64,000 bases of DNA from positions 1 through 64,000 of the forward strand of contig JAJFKE010000028.1 of the NCBI GenBank assembly GCA_021773355.1, in the 5' to 3' direction. Every line of letters begins with the position of its first letter. Position 1 is the first letter of the stretch. Made by a program: the position numbers and the translations under genes. The notes under the pieces were generated by a model. It had not been told where the DNA came from and made no database searches. It saw only the letters and a list, made by a program, of their open reading frames with translations. Positions 17,602 through 26,823 of the stretch are shown here, piece after piece. Source of the stretch: Gammaproteobacteria bacterium. Lineage in GTDB: Bacteria; Pseudomonadota; Gammaproteobacteria; Pseudomonadales; Pseudohongiellaceae.

Positions 17602-18834
17602 TTATCCTTGTCTTGCCCTAGCTGCTTTAGCATCTGGTAGGCCTATTTTTACGCGGCGCTTGCCGGTAAGAAGCTGTTGCATAAGAGCTTTTTTTTCTAA
17701 TTTCAGGAGATCTAGTCCCTTCTTCGCTGTCGCAATTTCATTGTCTACAGTTGATAGAATTGAAGCGATTTTATTTTGTTCTTCCGAAGAAGGCAGCAAT
17801 ACAAGGCAATTCCCAATTTCGCCAAGGTTTATTTTTTTTGGAAAAGCCACATGAATAGTTCTTTTCCAAAGTTCCCGCTGAAAATCCTCACATCCAATGT
17901 AGTGTGATAGGAATTCAGAATCAAATTCACGGCTATTTTTAATTAAAGCCAAGCTTACGTAAAATGATGCCCGCACATCCCAATCTATCAATCTCGCTGT
18001 TCCTATATCTCCAATTCTTGTCATCAGAATATCTCCTTTCTTGAGTTCCACTCTTGAATTTTCATTCTTGAAAACAGATTCTGAAATATATTTTGTATTT
18101 GAGAAATTATTACTTGTAAGATGCTCCACACTATAAAAAGGAACTCCATTCGCAACATATTCTGGAGTTGAATGTGTCCCATCAAATATTCTTGTTAAAT
18201 CATGCAGTGGGACTTTTCTCCTTTCCTCTTTGAATTGTATAAACCGTTTCTTTCCTGACAACAACTGCTGCATCAAGGCCTTTTTCTGAGCTCGACTGTT
18301 GTCAATCAGCTTTACAACAGTTTTAATTGCCCTATCCCATGTGGAGAGGATTCTAGCGATTTTTATTTGCTCTTCATATGGAGGTCTATTTACCGGAAAC
18401 TCTTTTAGGCTCTCTGTATCAATTCTTCCTGTTCCATGTCCTGCCGTCGATACTAACTGCCTAATGCGTGACTTATTTGCTAACAATAGATATGAAAGAT
18501 ACAAGGGGTTGACATCAGATTTTGGATTCAAAGCCTTAACATCTTGGTTAAAAGCCATCTCTCTAGTGGCGTATCCAACTGGAAAATCTTTCAGCAGCGT
18601 CATACCCCTTACGAGTACTAGAGTCGCTCCTTTTGGTGCTTTTTTTGCCAAATGAAAACCAGATTCACTAAGGGTGTCTATGCTTTTTTCCAAATAGTGT
18701 GACTTGAGGTCCTTCCCAGAAATCCAGGGAAACCCTCCTCCCCAGAAATCAGCCCTCTGTTTACTTGGCGTTCCTCCAGAACTAAAATGAGCCATGTCTC
18801 CAAGTTCAGTGGCAGTCCACCCATCAGGAGTCAT
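17602..18834 (-). CDS. hsdS: Type I restriction enzyme, S (specificity) subunit, two-domain
   Basis: 410 residues with the classic two-TRD layout. TRD1 starts near WTATELGDMAHFSSGGTPSK and is closed by a coiled-coil spacer (RAIKTVVKLIDNSRAQKKALMQQLLSGKKR in pieces near 170-200). TRD2 begins at VPLHDLTRIFDGTHSTPEY and ends in a matching coiled coil (KKGLDLLKLEKKALMQQLLTGKRR). The repeated KKALMQQLL[ST]GK unit is the half-subunit duplication. It recognises the bipartite DNA target together with two M subunits. The start overlaps the end of hsdM by 11 bases. The C-terminal part is AT-richer than hsdR, as is usual for exchanged TRDs. Confidence 0.95.
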   Translation of the reverse strand: MTPDGWTATELGDMAHFSSGGTPSKQRADFWGGGFPWISGKDLKSHYLEKSIDTLSESGFHLAKKAPKGATLVLVRGMTLLKDFPVGYATREMAFNQDVKALNPKSDVNPLYLSYLLLANKSRIRQLVSTAGHGTGRIDTESLKEFPVNRPPYEEQIKIARILSTWDRAIKTVVKLIDNSRAQKKALMQQLLSGKKRFIQFKEERRKVPLHDLTRIFDGTHSTPEYVANGVPFYSVEHLTSNNFSNTKYISESVFKNENSRVELKKGDILMTRIGDIGTARLIDWDVRASFYVSLALIKNSREFDSEFLSHYIGCEDFQRELWKRTIHVAFPKKINLGEIGNCLVLLPSSEEQNKIASILSTVDNEIATAKKGLDLLKLEKKALMQQLLTGKRRVKIGLPDAKAARARQG

Positions 18835-20389
18835 ATCCTAACTCCTTCAAGTAACTATCCATTTCCAATTCTAGCTTGCTCAGTTTTCCCTTCAGCACCT
18901 CACGCTCTTTCCGAATTGCAGCAAGATCAATCTCCCCTTCTTCCTCAAATGTGTCTACATAGCGAGGAATATTGAGATTAAAGTCATTTTCGGCGATCTC
19001 ATCTTGAGTCGCGAGATAGGCATATTTATCTACACTTTCACGTGCCTCAAATGTAGCAACGACCTTTTCAATGTTTTCCATGGATAAAAGGTTTTGATTT
19101 TTGACTGCCGTGAACTCTCGACTGGCATCAATGAAGAGCACTTTCTCATCACTCTTCTTCTTTTTGAAAATTAGAATTGCAGCGGGAATGCCCGTGCCAT
19201 AAAAGAGTTTTTCCGGCAGACCGATTACTGCATCAAGTAGGTTTTCTTCTACAAGCTGTTTGCGAATCTTACCTTCACTGGAACCTCTGAAAAGAACACC
19301 GTGAGGGACTACTACTCCCATGCGACCACCAGTCTTGTTCTTTACTGCCGGTTTTAGGGTTTCAATCATGTGGAGAATAAAGGCATAGTCGCCCTTGGTT
19401 TTTGGAGGAATACCGCGACGAAAGCGGCCGAAGCGATCCGCTTCCGCTACATCATGGCCCCACTTATCCAAGGAAAAGGGAGGATTCGCTACAACTACGT
19501 CAAAATGTTTTAGGCTATCTTCCTTACCGTCTACACTGTTCAATAATTTTGGATTGCGCAGGGTATCTCCCCACTCGATGCGGTGATTATCTTCGCCGTG
19601 TAGGAACATATTCATTTTAGCCAATGCCCAGGTAGAGCCGATGGCTTCCTGGCCGTAGAGTGCATATTTTTTAGAGCCTTTGTATTTCTTCTTGATCTGC
19701 TGACCACACTTCAGTAGCAAGGATGCCGATCCACAGGCTGGATCACAGATCTCATCACCCTCTTCCGGCTGTACTAATTCAGCAATTAGCTCGGAAACCT
19801 CAGGCGGGGTATAGAATTCACCGGCACTTTTGCCGGCACCGGAGGCAAAGCTTTTAATCAAGAATTCATAGGCGTTTCCGATTATATCCAGCTTGCCTAC
19901 TCGAGATGGGCTTAGGTCTAACTCTTCTCTGGCAAAATCTTCTAACAGATGACGCAGCAGATCATTTTTCTGTGCCTCTTCTCCTAATTTATTGGCGTTG
20001 AAGCTAATATCCTGAAAGACATCGCGTAATTTGCTTAGGTTATTTTCTTCGATGGCGTGTAACGCCTTGTCGATGCGCTCGCCGTTGCCCGGTTCGAACC
20101 GTTGCTCATACAAATGATAGAAGCTAGATTGCTCTGGTAGCACAAAGCGTTCGTTCTTCATCATTTCTTCTATGAGTTCCGGGTGGTCTCCATGCTGATT
20201 TTGGTATTCTGCATAGTGGTCTTGCCACACATCACTGAGGTATTTTACAAAGAGCATAGTCAACACATAGTCTTTGTATACGCTGGCATCAACCGTACCG
20301 CGGAAGGTATCGCAGGCACGCCATACTGCTTTGTTGATAATTTGTTGTTTAACTGCATCTTGATTGTTGGATGCGATCTGCTCACTCAT
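18824..20389 (-). CDS. hsdM: Type I restriction enzyme, M (adenine methyltransferase) subunit
   Basis: 521 residues. An N-terminal HsdM bundle (ACDTFRGTVDASVYKDYVLTM) precedes the N6-adenine methyltransferase. GEFYTPPEVSELIAEL leads to motif I DPACGSASLLL near residue 218; the usual DPACGSG carries alanine at the last position. Motif IV is VVANPPFSLDKW near 305. The C-terminal helical tail binds HsdS. It methylates the recognition site and is the core of the M2S methylase and R2M2S nuclease. Its start overlaps the stop of the short S-like gene by four bases. Confidence 0.96.
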   Translation of the reverse strand: MSEQIASNNQDAVKQQIINKAVWRACDTFRGTVDASVYKDYVLTMLFVKYLSDVWQDHYAEYQNQHGDHPELIEEMMKNERFVLPEQSSFYHLYEQRFEPGNGERIDKALHAIEENNLSKLRDVFQDISFNANKLGEEAQKNDLLRHLLEDFAREELDLSPSRVGKLDIIGNAYEFLIKSFASGAGKSAGEFYTPPEVSELIAELVQPEEGDEICDPACGSASLLLKCGQQIKKKYKGSKKYALYGQEAIGSTWALAKMNMFLHGEDNHRIEWGDTLRNPKLLNSVDGKEDSLKHFDVVVANPPFSLDKWGHDVAEADRFGRFRRGIPPKTKGDYAFILHMIETLKPAVKNKTGGRMGVVVPHGVLFRGSSEGKIRKQLVEENLLDAVIGLPEKLFYGTGIPAAILIFKKKKSDEKVLFIDASREFTAVKNQNLLSMENIEKVVATFEARESVDKYAYLATQDEIAENDFNLNIPRYVDTFEEEGEIDLAAIRKEREVLKGKLSKLELEMDSYLKELGYDS

Positions 20390-21030
20390 GTTGATTCTCG
20401 ACTTGTGGTTCTTAATTTGGGGTTATCAAAATCCTGTTGAATAAATTCTTCACACATACCACGAACCATTTGTTCGCGATTGTTAAGTAGCTGTTCGGTA
20501 AGCCTCTTCTCCTTTAGCCATCCTTCATGGATGCTGGCAATTTTGTGCTGGATTGCCATGGAGGGTAGCGGTACTGGCAGCTCACTGACAGTGCGTTTAT
20601 TTATCATGGAGATATTGCTACCGGTATCATTGCGCTCTAAATATAGCTGGGCGTCTGGCTGATTGAGATACCAACATAAATAGGATGGATCTACGATGCC
20701 AGCTTTTGGGGTTAAAACAAAGAATTGTCCAGCGGCGATGACATTCGGAATATCGGCGGTGAATAAGCCACTATAGAAATACCCTCCTCTTGCGCGCAGC
20801 AGGATTTCGCCCGGTTTTAGCGTTTGTGGGGTTTCGTCGGGCATTTTGACCTGGGTAACGTGATCCAAATTGATATGATGATCTTTTTGTACATCCTTAA
20901 GTTGAAGCACGTAATAGTCCCAACCTGAAGCCGCGTGCTTAACCTTCGATCTAAATGGATATCCACTACGAATGCCCACCAGGCTACTTAACTTTTTTGT
21001 CCCGCCCTTACTAGTCACTTGTTCATGCAC
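20386..21030 (-). CDS. Half-size HsdS-like specificity protein (single TRD)
   Basis: 214 residues, about half the length of an HsdS. It contains one target-recognition domain: a leading KKLSSLVGIRSGYPF, then LKPGEILLRARGGYFYSGLF, YLCWYLNQPDAQLYLE and SNISMINKRTVSELPVPLPS, the family's TRD-closing pattern, followed by a short helical tail. It is the first gene of the hsd operon, coupled to hsdM. Possible roles are an alternative specificity subunit acting as a dimer, or a modifier of specificity. Its TRD is unlike either TRD of the full HsdS in the key segments I compared by eye. Confidence 0.75.
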   Translation of the reverse strand: MHEQVTSKGGTKKLSSLVGIRSGYPFRSKVKHAASGWDYYVLQLKDVQKDHHINLDHVTQVKMPDETPQTLKPGEILLRARGGYFYSGLFTADIPNVIAAGQFFVLTPKAGIVDPSYLCWYLNQPDAQLYLERNDTGSNISMINKRTVSELPVPLPSMAIQHKIASIHEGWLKEKRLTEQLLNNREQMVRGMCEEFIQQDFDNPKLRTTSREST

Positions 21031-21051
21031 TCATCACTGAAATCACATTAT

Positions 21052-21135
21052 CTACAGTAGATTCTCTACTGGAATTAATAGAGTTTGGAACAAGCTTATA
21101 CGCATGTCAAGCTCACAGTAGAATATCTACTGTAG
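21052..21135. promoter_or_regulatory. Inverted-repeat operator between the hsd operon and abiE
   Basis: Two 20-base arms, CTACAGTAGATTCTCTACTG (21052-21071) and its near-perfect reverse complement at 21116-21135 (two mismatches), flank 44 bases. Nested inside and just outside are a second inverted pair, AAGCTTATA (21092-21100) and TATAAGCTT (21158-21166). The region lies between the divergent half-hsdS and abiEi genes. AbiEi antitoxins are known to bind inverted repeats and repress their own promoter, so this is the expected place for its operator; control of the hsd operon by the same protein is an inference. Confidence 0.65.
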
Positions 21136-21219
21136 TATATATATTGAAAATTGGTAGTATAAGCTTCCAAATAATGGAAGTTTCTAGAATATTTTGAGGT
21201 ATTTGTATAGAATTGCTGC

Positions 21220-21870
21220 ATGACCCCATTAGCCAAACAGATTATCGCCGAGAAGCTGGCCAACCATGTCTTAAATGATCGGCAATTGGCCCGAGCGCTT
21301 GGTGGCAGTGACGAGCGGCGCTATGGGCTGGTGAACAGAGCAGTAAAGACCGGCGAGCTAATTAGGGTAAAGAGAGGCATTTATGTATTATCGAATGAAT
21401 TGCGCGATGAGCCTGTTCACCCATTTGCTTTAGCACAGCACTTGCAGCCCGGCAGCTATGTATCTGCAGAATCAGCACTGAGCTTTCATGGATGGATCCC
21501 AGAAGCTGTACACAGCGTGATAAGTATTACTGCGAGAGGAAAGTCAGTAAGTTATACCCATGAGAAGCTGGGGAAATTTGAGTTTAGGCGGATGACGGTG
21601 AAGCCTGGATATTTCCTGCAAACAGTGACAAGGCATGAACTGCAACATCAAGTAGCATTGATTGCCGAGCCTATGCGAGCATTGTTGGACTTGGTGTATT
21701 TGCGCAAACTTCCATGGCAGGGCTTAGACTATCTTCTGGAAGGCTTAAGAATTGAACAACAGGCGATTAGCTCAGTGTCTTCTTTAAGCATCAGAAAGCT
21801 GACTAGTGTATATAAGGGAAAACGTGAGCAAGACTTTATTGAAAAACTGTTACGGTCACTTGGTTTATGA
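21220..21870 (+). CDS. abiEi: AbiEi-family antitoxin / transcriptional regulator
   Basis: 216 residues with an N-terminal winged HTH (LANHVLNDRQLARALGGSDERRYGLVNRAVKTGELIRVKRGIYVL in pieces, residues 10-57) and a C-terminal antitoxin domain containing SYVSAESALSFHGWIPE, the conserved segment of AbiEi. AbiEi represses the abiE promoter and counters AbiEii toxicity in a type IV-style arrangement that can cause abortive infection. It overlaps abiEii by four bases, giving translational coupling. Confidence 0.9.
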   Translation: MTPLAKQIIAEKLANHVLNDRQLARALGGSDERRYGLVNRAVKTGELIRVKRGIYVLSNELRDEPVHPFALAQHLQPGSYVSAESALSFHGWIPEAVHSVISITARGKSVSYTHEKLGKFEFRRMTVKPGYFLQTVTRHELQHQVALIAEPMRALLDLVYLRKLPWQGLDYLLEGLRIEQQAISSVSSLSIRKLTSVYKGKREQDFIEKLLRSLGL

Positions 21871-22718
21871 TTGAGCTAATTCAAAAGCGCCTGGCCGAAT
21901 ATGCTGCGACAAACCCCATTGAGGAGGAGAATGCCCTAAAGGAAATAATCCAAGAGATTATGCTTTTCGCATTGTGGCAGGCAGATTTTTTTGAGGTAGC
22001 CGCATTCCAAGGCGGGACCAGCTTAAGAATACTACATGGTCTGCCTCGCTTTTCTGAAGATATCGACTTTATCTTACTTGAACCCAGTCCAACTTTCGCG
22101 TGGACTCCCTACTTAGAAAAACTAACTGAAACATGCCAAGAATTTGGAATTGAATTGGGAGTAGCGGACAAAGCCCGCATGGAGCAGCGTGTAAAAAGAG
22201 CCTTGATAAAAGACACATCGATAGCCAATCAATTGAATTTAAATTTCATGGATATCAAAAATGGACGCAAACTAACCATTAAATTGGAAATTGATTGTGA
22301 CCCACCCGCAGGTTCTGGATTTGATTACACCTATCTCAACTTTCCGGTAGATTTTGAGGTTTGCCATCAAGATATGAGCAGTAATTTTGCACTAAAGGTT
22401 CATGCGCTGTTATGCAGGGACTACCTCAAGGGCAGAGACTGGTATGATTTTAACTGGTATATCGCCCAGGGAATAACCCCAAATATACAGCTGTTACAGA
22501 ATGCACTTATTCAGTATGGCCCTTGGCAGGAACAGGCACTTCAAATCGACAAAAACTGGTTGACCGCTGCATTAGGGGAAAAAATCTCTTCCATAAACTG
22601 GCCAGATGCGGCGGCTGACGTAGAGCGATTTATAAAACCGATAGAGCAGAAGAGTCTCACGCTGTGGAGTGAGAGATTCTATCTTAAAAAGCTGGAAGAG
22701 CTGAACTCGCTGAAATAA
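21867..22718 (+). CDS. abiEii: AbiEii-family nucleotidyltransferase toxin
   Basis: 283 residues of the DNA polymerase beta-like nucleotidyltransferase fold. The catalytic signature FQGGTSLRILHGLPRFSEDID near residues 50-70 gives the G-S motif followed by the D-x-D pair, and KLEIDCDPP carries the later acidic residue. DLLDR-type helices follow (CRDYLKGRDWYDFNWYI). Related AbiEii/MenT toxins transfer nucleotides to targets such as tRNA acceptor ends. It is the toxin half of the pair with the gene just upstream. Confidence 0.92.
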   Translation: MIELIQKRLAEYAATNPIEEENALKEIIQEIMLFALWQADFFEVAAFQGGTSLRILHGLPRFSEDIDFILLEPSPTFAWTPYLEKLTETCQEFGIELGVADKARMEQRVKRALIKDTSIANQLNLNFMDIKNGRKLTIKLEIDCDPPAGSGFDYTYLNFPVDFEVCHQDMSSNFALKVHALLCRDYLKGRDWYDFNWYIAQGITPNIQLLQNALIQYGPWQEQALQIDKNWLTAALGEKISSINWPDAAADVERFIKPIEQKSLTLWSERFYLKKLEELNSLK

Positions 22719-22736
22719 ATCCCTCATGTAGGAAAA

Positions 22737-22886
22737 GGGACGGGTAGGATCACTCACAACTTAACAACTTAAGGAAAAGAAAGAGCATCTAAAAGACCGC
22801 AAACTGCTTACTGAATTGGTTTCTCACGTTGGGAAACATTCAATACTACTCACAATCGACCCGGAACTAAGTTGCGAGTGTCACCT
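22737..22886. repeat. Repeat family B, copy 1
   Basis: About 150 bp related to 44231-44373 and 50319-50466. Shared landmarks in order are TCACAACTTAACAACTTAAGGAAAAG, AGAGCATCTAAAAGACCGCAAAC (both read in pieces here), CTCACGTTGGGAAA, and CACAATCGACCCGGAACTAAGTTG. The ends are more degraded than in the other copies. It lies between two convergent genes, directly after abiEii. Confidence 0.75.
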
Positions 22887-22899
22887 GGAGCTACATCCG

Positions 22900-24330
22900 C
22901 TAACTCAAAAATCGACCGAAAACACCAAATGGCTGATTAGAGCCTGGCTTTTTGTCATCATCTTTAGAGTTAGGAACCTCAATTTCCAAATCACCACCGC
23001 TGGTGAGGACGGTAGGCACAATATTTTCTGACTGTGTCATCTCTTTTACTTTAGGTGCCTTTGCAACCCACTTGGCTAGGTGCTGACCAATATCTTGGTA
23101 AAAAGCAGGAAAGTGCTTCGATGATTCCTCAACGAATGTTTTTGCTCCTTTAAATCTCGCCATAACATCGATCACGCGAACGAGCTCCAGCTGTGATGGT
23201 ATGTCTTTAACGCCAGATGGTATTAGAATCTCCGGATTATCAAAAGCTTCCTGCAATGAAGCTGTGGACATTGGAGTTCTTTTTGGCCAGTACACTCTCA
23301 CTGACACATGAGGCATATCGCTATGCTTTAGTTGTCGTGTTAACCAGTTAATAGAAGCGGTGGCCCTAGTTTTATCCTTCGGTGCGTCTAATTTCATACT
23401 TACGTTAATCGTTCTTCTTAAGAAATCAGCACTGAACTCAATTCTTGAAGCCGCATTAGGAATGTCGAAGAAGGACACCAAACTATTTTCTTTTTCAAGT
23501 GCTAAGCAATCTTCTTGAAAATTGAGGTCAGCGTCTCGCGACCTCAGCCTTGATAGTGATATGGAGACAGGCTCACCAATGGCCATACTTAAATTCAACG
23601 CTAAGTGCTTTGTAAGTTGCTGCCAACTGGTAACTGCATTCTTGACGGCCTGTGATTTGCGATCAAGAACAGCTCCCTGTTGAACCTGCTCACAAACTGT
23701 CTTCCAATCACCGTGCATTCTTGTGAGTGAAGTAACACCCGATGATTCATGGTTCATATAACGAATTAGCTCGCTCAAAATATAAGCCTGTTCTGGATCG
23801 TTCAGCGAATTACTGTCTGTGATTAATATGGCCTTCGAGACAATGGAGAGCCAGGAGAAGTGAAACAACGAGACAGACTTAGTCTTGGCTTTTGAAATCT
23901 TAACTGGATGATGGCTAGGTGAAGTTGCGAATTGATTGGATATGGTGATTAGGGCGTCAATCTGGTTTGATTTTGCTATATCCAAATAGCCCTCTATCTG
24001 CTCTGAGGTGAGATCCGAGCTTCCAACTTTCGATTCAACAAGCGCCATCCATTTTTTGGTGCCGGCCCTGATTACGATTAACCCGTCCGGCCTGATCTTA
24101 CTTTCTTTCCCAGAACTCTTGAACGAAACTTCGGTATAGCACTCTACTTTAATCTTTTTACCTGAAGGAGCTCCAATCTCCGAAAGGACTTCTTTAGCAA
24201 AATTAGGAACAACCATAAAGGAGGCCAATAGACTCGAAGTTGCCCGTTCTTCCTTTTTGGAATCAGACACTGTGGGTATTAACCGTGCTAGTTGCCCTGA
24301 TGACAAGATACTCAGGATATCGGCTTCCAT
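22900..24330 (-). CDS. PD-(D/E)XK nuclease-like protein, putative defence factor
   Basis: 476 residues. The N-terminal domain shows the PD-(D/E)XK pattern: IRPDG with Asp82, then WMALVESKVG giving Glu99-x-Lys101, followed by SEQIEGYLDIAKSNQIDALITIS, a typical helix-strand continuation. The remainder (residues 200-476) has no recognised domain, with beta-rich segments and an acidic-lysine tail (NSKDDDKKPG). A cytoplasmic protein that binds or cuts nucleic acid is inferred. It stands in an R-M/AbiE island, divergent from the DNA methyltransferase-like gene at 24687, so the two might form one system. Confidence 0.65.
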   Translation of the reverse strand: MEADILSILSSGQLARLIPTVSDSKKEERATSSLLASFMVVPNFAKEVLSEIGAPSGKKIKVECYTEVSFKSSGKESKIRPDGLIVIRAGTKKWMALVESKVGSSDLTSEQIEGYLDIAKSNQIDALITISNQFATSPSHHPVKISKAKTKSVSLFHFSWLSIVSKAILITDSNSLNDPEQAYILSELIRYMNHESSGVTSLTRMHGDWKTVCEQVQQGAVLDRKSQAVKNAVTSWQQLTKHLALNLSMAIGEPVSISLSRLRSRDADLNFQEDCLALEKENSLVSFFDIPNAASRIEFSADFLRRTINVSMKLDAPKDKTRATASINWLTRQLKHSDMPHVSVRVYWPKRTPMSTASLQEAFDNPEILIPSGVKDIPSQLELVRVIDVMARFKGAKTFVEESSKHFPAFYQDIGQHLAKWVAKAPKVKEMTQSENIVPTVLTSGGDLEIEVPNSKDDDKKPGSNQPFGVFGRFLS

Positions 24331-24686
24331 GTTTTACCCCTTATTTTTCGCCCACGCATTGCGTGATATGGATATTTGCACGATGATACCCCTAAATCAA
24401 GCGTACTTGCTTTGTAATACAGCCACCGGACAAGCAAGCGTGGGCTACTTATACTGAAGGACATAGGACCCATCAAAATTCTTCGATAAGCAATCTAATA
24501 CTCGAAAAGGGACATTAGGGGGTATGTAGATCGATAAATTGGGATTAAACCTAATTGCCTAGTAACGGAAATTAAAATATGACATTCGTATAGAACATAT
24601 CGATGACGTGTTTCGCAGCAACTACCGTGACCAAAGCAGGCGCTCAAAATTTTCACAAACATTTAGGGCAGGGATATATCAAAAAA
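24331..24686. other. Divergent promoter region between nuclease-like and methyltransferase-like genes
   Basis: This 356-bp AT-rich stretch separates two divergent genes and must hold both promoters. An imperfect dyad GCCCACGC (about 24350) / GCGTGGGC (about 24435) spans its left part. A frame starting at 24603 joins the methyltransferase gene but lacks a ribosome binding site. No other gene is supported. Confidence 0.45.
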
Positions 24687-26783
24687 ATGAAAATTGGTAA
24701 GAGGAAAGCAGAAAAATTATTTGTTGATTGTATCACCACATCTATTGACGCAGAAAATGGGGATTTTCACTGGGACATATTCTTCCAAAATTGGTTCAAA
24801 ACCCACGGCCAACCGTGCTACTTCCTATTTCGAAAGCATTTGGGAGTCACTAACACACAATATGTGGAATTATTCGCTTTACTCCAAAAACATAGCAAAA
24901 GCTCAGTCTATAAAAAGGGAACTACACATTTGATGTTTCATACCACTGAGCAAATTAAGGGTACGTTAATTGATAGCTTGAATAGCGTCCTTGATGTTGA
25001 AGAAAGCCAACGAGAAAAGAGCATTAGAGATTTTTCAAAGACTTACACCGAGGTGTTCTGCGCTACCGTTGCCATTGATTTATTCTACTGTTCCACGTCC
25101 GTATTACTTCCTCCAGGATTAGAGGTCGAAATTGGAAAAATTTGCGCTGCCTCTGGCTATATACATTCTGCCGGATACGCAATATTCATAAGGAATATCA
25201 AGAAAGCCAAAACAAAAGACTTGTTCTATAGTTTAGACAAGCATTTAGAGAAGAAAGAGAAAGAGACCAATAAGTCGAAAATTCCTTTTGTGGTCTATGC
25301 TCATGAGGACTTCTCCGATTTCGATAGTGAAGCCAAAGAGCAAATTGGGCGCGGCATAGAAACAACAAAAATTTTCGTTGAAAAAATGAGTATGGGCGCA
25401 AACCGGCTGTCCGAAGTAGTGGACACAATGAGAGATAAATTCACTGAAAATCTAGAAATTCCTAAACCAGGCTCATATTTGCAGGAGCATCAATTCAATT
25501 CTTCGAGCTGCTTGTGGCTTATCTCAGATCGGTCACTATCATCTGCCAATTCATCGAATCCTGGGCGAGATAGATACTACATATGCTTCGAGCAAATCTA
25601 TAGAAATGAAAACCCTTTCTTCATATTCGATGAGAACAAACCAGCGTGGAAATCCCATACCACTATGCCTCACTCTCTTACAGCTGCACTGATTAATTCG
25701 ACAGGCTTACCAGATGGAAATTTGACTCTTTCTGACCCATTCGGCGGAACTGGAACAACTTGGCTTGAGTCTCTAAGGCTTGGACAAAAATCTGGGATTG
25801 TATGCTCCGACATTTCTCCTCTAACAACATTGATGACGGAGGACAACTTACGCTTTTTCTTGAAAAATGTTGCGGAGCTACAATCACTTCAGTCCATTCT
25901 TTTAGAGTTTTTGGAATTTTCAAAAGACGACGAGAAATTCGAGATTGGATCACTACAAGGTAGCTTCCAACTAAACCAGTCTACAACCCTTGAAGGGGCA
26001 AACGCGTCTTACATCATCGCGAAAGATTTATTCGAAGAGCTTAGCCTTTCCCAACCCAATGAAGATGAAGAATATGTATTCTCAAATGAATTTATAAAGA
26101 AGATGGAAAAAGAAAGCTTTGAATCTCGATTCCTATTATACATTTTCCTGAGAGCGAAATTTAGATTTCAAGGCGGATTCAAACGTAGATCAACTCTGTT
26201 TCGAACAGCTGTCGCCAAATCTATTGACGAACTTTTGGTTCAGATCGAGAACTTCCTTGAAGTAAAACGGTATTTGACCAATAAAAAAATAACGAAGAAA
26301 GATGGCTATTTTGAATATCAAGGTAGATATTCAAAGGAGATTATTTCACACATGTTTCTCATGAAATATGAAAATTTTGAACTTAGGATCGAAGATGAAA
26401 TTCAATGTAAAGATGCACGAAAAATTGATGAAAACAGCGTCGACGTAATTATTTGCGACCCACCTTATGGCTTTAATACGACCGAGTCGCAAGCATTACT
26501 AGCTAAGTTATATTCTGAATTTATTGAAGTTTCAATTAGAGCTCTCAAACCGGGAGGCCATTTTATAATTTGTCTTCCGGCAGAATCTTATACGGGCCGC
26601 GATTTACCTTATTGCACGAAAAGCAGTATGATATCGAATCAAGTTCTTACCAAAGCTGAAATATTGGGAAGAGAAGTTTTCCTTCCAGCACAGAGTCTTC
26701 CCCTGAGAGAGTTCTCTCCTCCTTACTACTGGGAGGCAGAGAAAGCATTGAGGAGGATAATTCTTCACTTTCGTATTTCATAA
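24687..26783 (+). CDS. DNA methyltransferase-like protein with motifs FxGxG and DPPYG
   Basis: 698 residues from ATG 24687, chosen over 24603 because GGGCAGGGA precedes it. The N-terminal 340 residues are unassigned. Motif I, LSDPFGGTGTTWLES near residue 350, is followed by GIVCSDISP, and motif IV VIICDPPYGF lies near 590. The order I then IV, separated by about 240 residues of unique helical sequence, places it near the amino-methyltransferases (adenine or cytosine N4), or the TRM11-like RNA methylases. It is AT-rich compared with the hsd genes. The large insertion between motifs may be the recognition domain. It would protect DNA or RNA in concert with the divergent nuclease-like protein; that link is inferred. 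Confidence 0.7.
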   Translation: MKIGKRKAEKLFVDCITTSIDAENGDFHWDIFFQNWFKTHGQPCYFLFRKHLGVTNTQYVELFALLQKHSKSSVYKKGTTHLMFHTTEQIKGTLIDSLNSVLDVEESQREKSIRDFSKTYTEVFCATVAIDLFYCSTSVLLPPGLEVEIGKICAASGYIHSAGYAIFIRNIKKAKTKDLFYSLDKHLEKKEKETNKSKIPFVVYAHEDFSDFDSEAKEQIGRGIETTKIFVEKMSMGANRLSEVVDTMRDKFTENLEIPKPGSYLQEHQFNSSSCLWLISDRSLSSANSSNPGRDRYYICFEQIYRNENPFFIFDENKPAWKSHTTMPHSLTAALINSTGLPDGNLTLSDPFGGTGTTWLESLRLGQKSGIVCSDISPLTTLMTEDNLRFFLKNVAELQSLQSILLEFLEFSKDDEKFEIGSLQGSFQLNQSTTLEGANASYIIAKDLFEELSLSQPNEDEEYVFSNEFIKKMEKESFESRFLLYIFLRAKFRFQGGFKRRSTLFRTAVAKSIDELLVQIENFLEVKRYLTNKKITKKDGYFEYQGRYSKEIISHMFLMKYENFELRIEDEIQCKDARKIDENSVDVIICDPPYGFNTTESQALLAKLYSEFIEVSIRALKPGGHFIICLPAESYTGRDLPYCTKSSMISNQVLTKAEILGREVFLPAQSLPLREFSPPYYWEAEKALRRIILHFRIS

Positions 26784-26823
26784 TGGATAAAAAAATAGCT
26801 TGAGCGAAATCTCTCAAAAAGGC

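Noticed and set aside
24603..24686. Upstream start for the methyltransferase-like gene
   Set aside because: No ribosome binding site before 24603, while GGGCAGGGA precedes 24687.
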